This document shows, in pieces, positions 1-6,010 of a stretch of 12,005 nucleotides of DNA. The DNA is from Ectocarpus siliculosus. Lineage: Eukaryota > Sar > Phaeophyceae > Ectocarpales > Ectocarpaceae. A model generated the notes under the pieces. That model ran no database searches and had not been told where the DNA came from. It worked only from the letters and a program-made list of their open reading frames with translations. Position 1 is the first letter of the stretch; each line of letters starts with the position of its first letter. The position numbers and the translations under genes are program-made. Location: assembly GCA_000310025.1 (NCBI GenBank), contig FN649758.1, positions 1,093,243-1,105,247 of the forward strand. The letters are read 5' to 3'.

Positions 1-9
1 GGGGGGGAG

Positions 10-470
10 CAATCGATTTTTAAAATTTCGCCTTAGGGGGGGGGGGGGGGGGTGCCATCTCCTCGCCTCTCACGGAATACCACGATACGGTATACGGTAC
101 GGTACAGAAAATCTTGGTTGTGGAGAAATCAAGCTTTGAAAATTGGTCCTGGGGGAGGTGCCATCTCTCCGCCTCTTACGGTAGTCGAGAGCTTTCCCAC
201 GAACCGGTACCGGTCGCGCCGCTCGTAAGTAGAAGCGTTGGTAGACGGCGAAAAGAAGTCTCGGAGGCGCCTTCGTTGCCAATAAGTCGTTCACCATCCA
301 TCAACCCTTCTACTGCACGTACGATCCACGCGACCGGTACCCGTTAATCGAAAACGCCTCGGTGCACGTAGGCATCATCCTGTCGGTCGTGGAGCTTTTA
401 AAAATCGGTTCAGGGGGTGTGGTATCTTACGTCACCCACGGAATGATTCGGTACGTACCATACTCGCTTA
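10..470. repeat. degenerate ~120-130 bp repeat, about three visible copies
   Basis: Three segments share the order: an A/T-rich start with TTTTAAAA or TTTGAAAA, a G-run, then GGTGCCATCT (GGTATCTTAC in copy 3), then a CACGGAAT/TTACGGTA-like stretch, then GGTAC-rich sequence. They start near 10, 127 and 388. The first two share GGTGCCATCTC at 51-61 and 156-167. The gap between copies 2 and 3 is about twice the unit length, so a worn-out copy may lie between them. The 12-bp palindrome ACCGGTACCGGT sits at 203-214. Confidence 0.5.
36..52. repeat. G homopolymer (17 G)
   Basis: An uninterrupted run of 17 G lies inside the first copy of the degenerate repeat. Runs of this kind are prone to length error in sequencing. 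Confidence 0.9.
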
Positions 471-637
471 TCACAATTGCACACGCTGTCACTCTCCGTC
501 TTAGGCAACAAAAGTGTGCGAAATCCAACCATCAATAGCTATTACCCGCGGCAACAGACTCGTCTATTCAAACAAAAAAAATACACTTCAAGCAGCGTAC
601 ATGGTCTGCTGCTGTTCAGGGTGTGTAAAAATCTCAC

Positions 638-799
638 CTTGATGTCGATCTTGGGCCCGTAGAAAGCGCCGTCCCCAGCGTTAACTCGCCAGTTGCCTTT
701 ACCAGCAAACTCGTCCAGAGTCTCTCGGAGGGAGTTCTCCGCCATCTCCCAGAGGGCCGCGTCTCCCATGGCCTTCTTCGGCTTGGTGGAAAGCTCAAG
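638..799 (-). CDS. threonyl-tRNA synthetase, internal exon (catalytic core)
   Basis: This 54-codon exon, read from 799 down to 638, continues the class II aminoacyl-tRNA synthetase core. ThrRS joins threonine to tRNA-Thr with ATP. The translation begins [20 protein letters not shown] and ends [14 protein letters not shown]. The first part matches the LSTRP-x-K-x-x-G-D-x-x-x-W-x-x-AE block of cytosolic ThrRS. The second is the very conserved GAFYGPKID block. The acceptor is CCCATCAG|CTTGAG (AG at 801-800) and the donor AAG|GTGAGAT (GT at 637-636), both phase 0. Joined to the exon at 1707-1859 it reads ..FGMTYK|LELSTKP.., exactly the family order. One difference from many relatives is Lys in place of Arg in STRP. 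The C-terminal part with motif 3 and the anticodon-binding domain is off the left edge. The family call is firm. Whether the locus is a full working gene is uncertain, because its 5' half is not visible. Confidence 0.93.
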
Positions 800-810
800 C
801 TGATGGGTCG

Positions 811-1190
811 AGGAGGCAAGCGGGAGAGTGATGAGACACCCGGCATGGGGAAACGCTAGCTCCCAAAGTATAGGTATTGGTGGGCCCTTACTGTTGAGGG
901 AGGGAGGTAGATACTGCTACGGAGGCAGTAGGCAAGCGGGAGAGATTAGACATTACCCTACTGCTGTAGATGCTGCCTGCCGGTGGGTCCTTCCTTCGAG
1001 GGAGGGAGGAGGCAAGCGGGAGAGGTGAGACACGCGGCATCGGGGAACGCGAGTAACCCTACTGTAGATACTGCCTAGGTGGTCCTTACTTCGAGGAAGG
1101 GAGGAGGAAAGCGGGAGAGATGAGACAAAGGGCACGGGGGAACGTGAATTGCCCTATCATACAAGTTGCGCAGGGTGGGTCCTTGCTTAT
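811..1190. repeat. imperfect minisatellite, about four units of 80-116 bp
   Basis: The core GGAGGCAAGCGGGAGAG, followed by a TGAGACA-like stretch and a CGGCATGGGGAACG-like stretch, recurs. GCGGGAGAG is found at 820-828, 936-944, 1016-1024 and 1111-1119. Between the cores lie copies of CCCTACTG(CT)GTAGAT(A/G)CTGCCT and GGTGGTCCTTACTTCGAGGGAGGGA. On the minus (gene) strand the array is pyrimidine-rich, and its last unit ends about 11 bases before the ThrRS exon, so it supplies the pyrimidine tract of that acceptor. Confidence 0.8.
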
Positions 1191-1339
1191 TTCTCGACTC
1201 GTGAGAGACGCATTGGGGTGTGATCAGTGCAGGGATCAGTAGAGGTCCCTAAATAAGGCCGGTCGCCTGTTAAAGTATGAGGCCGGTGGCAATCGCGTGG
1301 CCCAGACCGAGCGTTAAACGATAGCGCCCATCGCAACCA

Positions 1340-1640
1340 TCACAACGACACCATGCCGTCAAGTACAGCAGCGGCACAACATACGACACATCACTCCAAA
1401 GGCGTCAATTACAGCATCACATGAATCACAGCTCACGCACATGTTACAGCTCATTTCTGCCGCCACCGTTTCACCCAAACCAGCAGCAAACAGCAATGGT
1501 CCGCCCCTCGTAGGTCGTGCCGACGGCATCGCAGCAGCACCGCACCATCAAGTACAGCAGCGGCAACAACATGCAGGTCATTACGACGCCATCACACCCT
1601 CCACACCATCACCATGCCGTTACGCTGCGGCACAAGATGT
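1340..1640. repeat. degenerate CAT/CAG-rich repeat within the ThrRS intron
   Basis: The 18-mer TCAAGTACAGCAGCGGCA occurs exactly at 1359-1376 and 1548-1565. A looser copy, ACCATGCCGTTACGCTGCGGCA, lies near 1612-1633 and resembles ACCATGCCGTCAAG at 1350-1363. The spacing (189 bp) fits two units of about 95 bp. Open frames through here are artefacts of triplet-rich sequence. Confidence 0.6.
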
Positions 1641-1706
1641 GGTACAACGTGGCAGTGCCGAAGGCATCAATCAAGCATCCAAAACAACAAACATTGGGCG
1701 GCCCAC

Positions 1707-1859
1707 CTTGTAGGTCATGCCGAAGATGTCGTAGACGTGTCTCATGAACTCCAGGGCGCCCATGACCTCCTGCTTGATCTGGTCCTCGCGGCAGAAGACG
1801 TGTGCGTCGTCTTGACAGAAACGCCTCACGCGGGTGAGACCCGTCAGGGCTCCGCTCAG
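1707..1859 (-). CDS. threonyl-tRNA synthetase, internal exon (motif 2 region)
   Basis: This 51-codon exon, read from 1859 to 1707, starts [20 protein letters not shown] and ends [11 protein letters not shown]. It is the motif 2 region of the class II catalytic domain. [13 protein letters not shown] followed by QDDAH-(I/V)-FC is diagnostic for eukaryotic cytosolic-type ThrRS. The His of QDDAH (residue 20 of the exon) corresponds to one of the three zinc ligands that recognise threonine in this family. The acceptor is a long T-run then CAG|CTGAGC (AG at 1861-1860). The donor is AAG|GTGGGC. Both are phase 0. RRFCQDD has Cys where many relatives have Gln or Thr. The preceding exon should end in HRNE and carry the Cys zinc ligand of NCPxH. 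I searched both motifs by eye over the rest of the window and did not find them. The identification is secure, but completeness of the gene is not. Confidence 0.94.
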
Positions 1860-2450
1860 CTGAAAAAAAAAAAAGAACAAGAGAAGATTTGGTGAACACA
1901 CAAAATCGTGTTTCTCTGAATAAAAAAACTTAACTTCATGAGACCCGTCAGGGCTCCGCTCAACGGACGAAAAACACGCACGGCAATACGAGGCGATGTG
2001 GGTAAAAGACCATGGTAACGGTCCGAACAAGAAACCGCAACGAAGACCACAATCCACGAACGCGCTCGCTTTCACCAGCATGCTCCAAGTCAACACGGAG
2101 AGGAGGGAATCCTCGCCAAGGCAGCAAATATGGTAGCTCTTTGTCACGGGCAGCATGCATCGAGTATCGAGTAGACGAGGCCCTGAGACACACGTCATCA
2201 AACGGTTGTCACACAAAAAGTATATAACATAAAAAAAAGGAGCAAACGCGTTCCCACTGCCGGGTGAAAGCGGGGCAAAATGACCCCTTCCCCCGCCCTC
2301 CTACACTAAATTAACCATGTTCCCATGTAGTCCACGACTGTATGCAACTTGATGGTTGTTATAGTAGTCAACGTCACACCAAATTCTGAAATATGAACTC
2401 TTAATAATAGGAGTCTGAATTTTTCAATCGGATTTTGTATTACTCCTGGT
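1860..2450. other. sequence upstream of the ThrRS exon, no exon recognised
   Basis: This should be ThrRS intron by the acceptor at 1861-1860. It contains a 24-bp copy of the exon start (1939-1962). The long minus-strand open frame that crosses it shows no ThrRS sequence beyond that copy. I see no promoter or RNA gene. Confidence 0.5.
1939..1962 (-). repeat. 24-bp exact copy of the ThrRS exon start
   Basis: The 24 bases are identical to 1835-1858, which encode the beginning of the ThrRS motif 2 exon (SGALTGL, minus strand). The offset is 104 bp. The copy reads SGALTGL but then continues MKLSFF, not the family sequence. It lacks the CAG acceptor: the bases upstream are TTTTTCGTCCGT rather than TTTTTCAGC. 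It is best seen as a non-functional exon fragment. Confidence 0.85.
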
Positions 2451-2462
2451 AAACCCGCGGAG

Positions 2463-2481
2463 CCCCCCCCCCCCCCCCCCC
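2463..2481. repeat. C homopolymer (19 C)
   Basis: An uninterrupted run of 19 C is followed by ACCCC. It creates the poly-Gly/poly-Pro ends of several spurious open frames. Confidence 0.9.
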
Positions 2482-2619
2482 ACCCCGTTCCTCTTGCCGG
2501 TCGTCCCCCTCATGGTGGTTTGTTGTAGCCGTTCTGTGCCGTTGTTGCCTAACCTTGTGCGGCCACCTTGTAGCCGTTATTTGGCGCTGGCCTAACCCGT
2601 CTTGTACTTGTCCGGCCGC

Positions 2620-2745
2620 CTTGGTATGTGTCTGTGTGTCTGTGTGGTTTTTCAGGAGGTTTGTTTGTAAGGCGTGGATCCTGGGGGTGTTGTGCTCTTC
2701 CGTTGTTGCGATTCGTGTGTCTGTGTGTGTACACAAGTGTTTTTG
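2620..2745. repeat. GT-rich stretch (TGTGTCTG repeats)
   Basis: TATGTGTCTGTGTGTCTGTGTGG near 2624-2647 and GTGTGTCTGTGTGTGTAC near 2714-2731 are imperfect TG microsatellites about 90 bp apart. The spacer between them shows no gene. Confidence 0.6.
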
Positions 2746-2753
2746 TTTTTTTG

Positions 2754-2938
2754 GCATCGACCGCGCTAGCCGGCTGACCAATGAAAAGACGTCAGTCTCA
2801 GTGCGCCTATGGACGAAGAACGCTTCTGACGCCATAAACGCTCCTGCGGGCAATGATCTGGAACCCAGTGTGTTTTGTTTCGTTTGTTAGCATCGACTGC
2901 GCTGACCGGCTGACCAATGAACAGACGTCATGTATATA
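2754..2938 (+). promoter_or_regulatory. possible promoter: duplicated CCAAT + ACGTCA module with TATA-like box
   Basis: A 41-bp segment occurs twice, at 2754-2794 and 2890-2930, with about four mismatches. Each copy holds CTGACCAATGA (CCAAT at 2778-2782 and 2914-2918), then GACGTCA 10 bases after the CCAAT (2788-2794 and 2924-2930), the core bound by bZIP/CREB-type factors. TATATA follows the second copy at 2933-2938. Inverted CCAAT (ATTGG) occurs at about 3086 and 3180. The arrangement suggests a plus-strand start near 2960-2970, upstream of SGF29. It is motif-based only: the repeat could equally be a random duplicated segment. Confidence 0.35.
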
Positions 2939-3023
2939 TGTGTGTTGTGCTGCGCCGTGCTCAGTGTTCACGTGCAACGCATTTCTTGTGGTTGCTTTTC
3001 GGACAGCTGTCAGCCGGCGACGT

Positions 3024-3080
3024 ATGGTAGCCAAAATAACCTGGTTTTGGCGTGTGATTTCGATGGAGTCAGCGACCGAG
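3024..3080 (+). CDS. tentative SGF29 exon (first half of Tudor 1)
   Basis: The 19 codons read MVAKITWFWRVISMESATE and are followed by GT (GTCTGA). They resemble the start of SGF29 Tudor 1, where a GD-x-VAA-(K/R)-(I/V)..W-(I/F)-x-(A/V)-x-V-(I/V)-S block is followed by YEV. The join to the next exon would be phase 0, giving ..SATE|VMDEDD. In another frame just upstream, SAGD is encoded (3014-3022), which fits the GD that precedes VAA in the family. Joining it would need a frameshift. The segment is two to four residues shorter than the family here, and the donor is weak. It could be a real first coding exon starting at ATG 3024, a decayed exon, or chance. Confidence 0.25.
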
Positions 3081-3196
3081 GTCTGATTGGGTTCGTTGTA
3101 GGTTCGCCATACTGCGTTCGGGTGTCCTTGCCATCTCACGAACGAAGGACGACCCCGCGCCGCCTTGTGCGCACGCTTGATTGGTTGCCAAGATCG

Positions 3197-3316
3197 CGCT
3201 CCCGTTTCAAAGGACGCCTTCTCGTTTCAAAGAACGCCTTCTCGTTTCAAAGATCGCCGTATCTTTTCATAGAACGCTTTCCCGTTTCGTAAAACCCCTT
3301 CCCGTTTCATTTGAGG
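3197..3316. repeat. 20-bp tandem array, about six units
   Basis: Units of the form CGCCTTCTCGTTTCAAAGAA repeat head to tail at 20-bp spacing (unit starts near 3197, 3215, 3235, 3255, 3275, 3295). The central two are nearly identical, and the outer ones drift (CGCCGTATCTTTTCATAGAA, CGCTTTCCCGTTTCGTAAAA). Because 20 is not a multiple of three, it does not encode a repeated peptide. Confidence 0.88.
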
Positions 3317-3367
3317 AGAAGAGGTATGCTCTGCAGGAGGGTCGTGAGTTAGTTACAGGATGTGAGC

Positions 3368-3955
3368 AAGGAAGCGTTGGTAGCGTCGAGATCAGCAGGT
3401 TGGACGAGGAGAAAGGGAAGCAGTGTGCCACCGAAGTCGCGAACAAACTCCACTGCGTTACGGCTGAATTGAAGACTCGAAGGAGCAAATCCACTTGACA
3501 GGAGACCAAGGTCTTGGCTCAACGGGACAAGAGAGATACCCGCTAGGGATGGAGGAAGGGCCGTAAGGCTAACGGGAAACGCGCATGCGCGGTGTTGTCT
3601 CAATAGTTTAACCCTCAGGGTACGGCTCTTTTTCGCCGGCACGTTGGGGGCCGGAGCTGAGGTGGTGGGCACGGAAAAAGCACGGAAATTTCGACGCGCT
3701 CGTCTTAGCAGCGGTACCCTGAGGACCGTTGTCGAGGCAACACCGTACTTGGTTGTATCCCGTTCGCCTTGCGGCCCTTCACTCGCGGCCGCAGTCCTCA
3801 TCTTGCCTCGTTGAGTCAAGACCTTGGACTCCTGCAAAGTGTGACCGTTGCGTGCGGGTGTCTCTTTCAGCCGCAACGCATATTTGTGGGTCCTGTGGCA
3901 CGCCGCTCCCCTTCCCACCTGCTGATTTCGACGCTACAGCCAACGCTTCCTTTCG
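3368..3955. repeat. long diverged inverted repeat (two ~230-bp arms)
   Basis: The reverse complement of 3368-3600 aligns with 3726-3955 along its whole length. Shared blocks in order are CAACACCG, CCCGTT/CGCCTT, CGGCCCTTC, GTTGAGYCAAGACCTTGG, CTCCTG, CAGCCGYAACGCA, GTGGCACRCYGCTYCCC, and CCTGCTGATYTCGACGCTAC followed by CAACGCTTCC. By eye the arms are roughly 70% alike. The spacer is bounded by an 11-bp perfect inverted pair, CCTCAGGGTAC at 3613-3623 and GTACCCTGAGG at 3714-3724. A second partial copy of the right arm (AGTTGAGCCAAGACCTTCAATTC and GCCGTAACG) follows at about 3963-4036. The open frames in both arms mirror each other and are not genes. It looks like a decayed non-autonomous element. 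Confidence 0.75.
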
Positions 3956-4103
3956 CCTTGCCCAGTTGAGCCAAGACCTTCAATTCGACTCCACAAAGGA
4001 GGACTTCTCCTTGTTTGTCTCTTTTTGCCGTAACGACGTCACTGCCGTCGTGAGGAGGGGCTCCGCGGTATGCTGGGCAGAATACTGCACAGCAGTAGTT
4101 CAG

Positions 4104-4355
4104 GACCTCTATAAGGCGGTTTATATGAGGCGGGTACCCGCTATAGGACGGGTGAAATTGGGTGACACAAACGGAATATTTCAAGACGGTTAATACATTG
4201 AGTAGTGAGTAGTGGGGTACCCGCTATAGGGCGGGTGAAATTGAATGGCACAGATGGAATATTTCAAGACGGTTACCGGTTAATACATTCAATAGTGGGG
4301 GTGCCCTTTATAACGCTGGTGAGTCGGTCTGGCGCATACCCGCCTTATAGAGGTC
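4104..4355. mobile_element. small element with 16-bp terminal inverted repeats (MITE-like)
   Basis: GACCTCTATAAGGCGG at 4104-4119 is the exact reverse complement of CCGCCTTATAGAGGTC at 4340-4355. They bracket 252 bp with no coding capacity. Inside is a tandem repeat of 83-84 bp with 2.3 copies starting at 4132, 4215 and 4299. Its core is GGGTACCCGCTATAGG, then CGGGTGAAATTG, then GGAATATTTCAAGACGGTTA. I see no clear target-site duplication, so the element class is undecided. Confidence 0.55.
4132..4325. repeat. 83-84 bp tandem repeat, ~2.3 copies
   Basis: The first two copies share long identical blocks (GGGTACCCGCTATAGG and AATATTTCAAGACGGTTA, with TTAATACATT after it). The third is partial and diverged (GGGTGCCCTTTATAACGCTGGTGA). 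GGGTACCC in each full copy is palindromic. Confidence 0.85.
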
Positions 4356-4585
4356 TGACGACTGCAGTCATTGGCACGGTAGGTTCGATGTTTGACATGT
4401 CTCGGGCTCGTGTCTGGTGTTTTTGGCTTGATTTGGTTGACGAGGGGCAAACGGTGTCCACACGTTCGCATCACGTGCCGTGTCTCCGTGTTTTTTTATT
4501 GTATTGATACCTTTATTTTTGTTTTTGTCGATCGGTCGCGCGGACGCGTTGTTTTCTGCCGGGGGGTTTCGTGTTGCCTACGCAG

Positions 4586-4636
4586 GTGATGGACGAAGAC
4601 GACAATAGCAAGAAGCTCACCATGGACGAGCACCAG
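4586..4636 (+). CDS. SGF29: SGF29-type tandem Tudor protein, exon (second half of Tudor 1)
   Basis: This 17-codon exon reads VMDEDDNSKKLTMDEHQ. It sits between acceptor TTGCCTACGCAG|GT (AG at 4584-4585) and donor CACCAG|GTTAGT, phase 0 at both ends. It matches the end of the first Tudor domain of SGF29, where YEVxDxD is followed by a short loop, (Y/H)-(K/T)-L-S and (I/V)IPLP. Asp 3 and Asp 5 line up with the acidic pair that holds the N-terminal Ala of histone H3 (Asp194 and Asp196 in the human protein, as I recall). Alone it would be too short to identify. The call rests on the exact join to the next exon (..DEHQ|VIPL..). Confidence 0.82.
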
Positions 4637-4665
4637 GTTAGTCGGGTTTTGCTGTTGCCTGTTGC

Positions 4666-4704
<39 letters not shown>

Positions 4705-4951
4705 ACAGGTAGGGTCCATGACTGGCGGTATATTCCTCCCGACAAGGTACTCGGGCTATCATGAATCAGCTCTATGTGAGCCACGGCACAGCGGTAGTAA
4801 TGCTACGGACTCGGTGCTTGATGCCACCGCTGTTGCTTTCGATGCTGTTGTTTGTTGTTGTTGTTGTTGCACGTTAATTGCTCGCGCTGTTGCATGTCAT
4901 TGCTCACACTGATGGCAGACATGGCGATGACTCCATGCACGATAACCACAG
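4637..4951 (+). other. SGF29 intron (315 bp) with GTT microsatellites
   Basis: The donor is GTTAGT and the acceptor AACCACAG (AG at 4950-4951). The intron contains (GTT)n at 4661-4703 ending in GTACAG, a possible cryptic acceptor at 4707-4708, and a second (TTG)n tract at 4846-4869. Open frames through it are poly-Val/poly-Cys artefacts. Confidence 0.8.
4661..4703. repeat. (GTT)n microsatellite
   Basis: About fourteen GTT units with one early GCT interruption form a pyrimidine-rich tract directly before TACAG|GT, so the repeat mimics a splice acceptor. Confidence 0.9.
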
Positions 4952-5077
4952 GTGATACCGTTGGAGGGACGAACAGAGCGGCTATCGAAGGGAGACGATG
5001 TGCTGGCTGTCTACGTGGACACCACCTCCTTCTACCACGCTACCATCGCGATACCGCCGAGGGGAAGAGGCCAAATC
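4952..5077 (+). CDS. SGF29: SGF29-type tandem Tudor protein, exon (linker and start of Tudor 2)
   Basis: This 42-codon, phase 0 exon starts VIPLEGRTERLSKGDDVLAV and goes on to YVDTTSFYHATIAIPP. VIPL closes Tudor 1. The block GD-x-V-L-A-(L/V)-Y-x-x-T-T-x-F-Y-x-A is the hallmark of the second Tudor domain of SGF29, a subunit of SAGA/ATAC-type acetyltransferase complexes that binds H3K4me2/3. The two cage tyrosines are present seven residues apart (codons 5012-5014 and 5033-5035), as in the human protein (Tyr238 and Tyr245, as I recall). The acceptor is ACCACAG|GTGATA and the donor CAAATC|GTAAGC. This is the most diagnostic exon of the gene. Confidence 0.93.
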
Positions 5078-6010
5078 GTAAGCACCACTCGCGTCTAGTT
5101 GGCGCCCTCAATTAGGAACAACAAGGCTTAGATTGTTCGAAGAAACGAGGGGGAAGAAGTCAAGTCAAGACGGCGCTCGTGTCGAGCTGGCGCTTGAAAT
5201 TAAGAACAATTATGTTAGCGATAAGGTTTGGATTTTGTTTGTGTTAAGAGCTCAGAAACACGGCTCACCGTCTACACTACGGTATGTATTACACCCCGTG
5301 CTGACGGACGGCAGTAAAGAAATAAGAAACTATGCTCGACCCCAGGGTACCGTGTTCTTCTGTGCGCGGGGCAACTAACTGCAGTGTACCTTGCACAGTA
5401 CCCTTGCTTGCCACTAGTTTGAGTCGCACAAGAATCTATCTCCAGTCGCACCCACCTGCCGCTCCCCGTAACAACTACGGTAAGTTTTTTGTTTTTTGAA
5501 CGAAAGCGGCCGCTACTGGTAAGTACCTACACCGTCCTTGTTATGGCAGGGCAAGAGACTCCACGGCAGAGGACTTGACGTGCGCAAGTAGACACACTGC
5601 TGCTGCTTCTTTCTTGTGGGCGCGCTGTTTCCTTTCGACATCTCTATCTCCGAACCCTGCAGGGGAGAGCAGATCGACGGCGGAGCGGAACGCTCAATAG
5701 ACATCGAGTGTTTTTTTTTCTATCCTGTCTTGCTCCCATGTCTTTGCCGGGGGCTGCAAGCGGGCGGGGCTCACGTACGGGCTCTGCCGTCAGAATGATG
5801 GTGGTGTCCGCCTCGTGTATACCGCCCCTTGCCGCAACGACTGCATCGTACGTGCGACCAATTCCGGTGACAACAACGGAGCGGGGGCGCTTATTTTCAG
5901 ACCAACCACCCTATCCTCTTGTGCCACATCCAGACCCGACGTGGCATGCCCTCACGACCCCCCGCTTTCCCTCGTCGTCTCGCAACCCTTGCTTTTTTTT
6001 TTGTTCTCAG
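5078..6010 (+). other. SGF29 intron (933 bp)
   Basis: The intron runs from GTAAGC to a T-rich tract (TTTTTTTTTTTTGTTCTCAG) ending at 6010. The flanking exons join directly in family order, so no further coding exon is needed. It holds an imperfect 38-bp direct repeat (5087-5124 and 5175-5212, about 70% alike) just inside the donor. The open frames of 60 to 210 residues have no recognisable motif. Confidence 0.85.

Larger units (their letters stand above)
1..637 (-). other. intron of the ThrRS gene (3' side, incomplete)
   Basis: This stretch lies downstream of the splice donor at 637-636 (minus-strand GTGAGAT) that ends the second ThrRS exon. The next expected exon should carry the conserved (Q/H)C(A/G)T(I/V)QLDF segment of ThrRS. 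I could not find it here on the minus strand, so it probably lies left of the window. The segment holds degenerate repeats and a G-homopolymer, and no other coding signal that I recognise. Short open frames on both strands show no family motif. Confidence 0.6.
800..1706 (-). other. ThrRS intron (907 bp)
   Basis: The intron runs from donor GTGGGC (GT at 1706-1705) to acceptor CATCAG (AG at 801-800). It is mostly repetitive: a minisatellite next to the acceptor side (about 811-1190) and a CAC/CAG-rich degenerate repeat on the donor side (about 1340-1640). I see no other gene in it. Confidence 0.88.

Noticed and set aside
1671-2216. 181-residue minus-strand open frame through the ThrRS exon
   Set aside because: Only its last 51 codons (1859-1707) are ThrRS. 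The rest is read-through of the intron, with a poly-Phe stretch from the T-tract before the acceptor.
3349-3918. 189-residue minus-strand open frame
   Set aside because: It lies in the inverted repeat, and its translation mirrors the plus-strand frame of the other arm. No known family motif.
3729-4193. 154-residue plus-strand open frame
   Set aside because: It spans the right arm of the inverted repeat and the start of the TIR element. Non-coding repeat composition.
5133-5378. 81-residue plus-strand open frame inside the SGF29 intron
   Set aside because: It has charged, protein-like composition but no recognised motif. The flanking Tudor 2 exons join without it.
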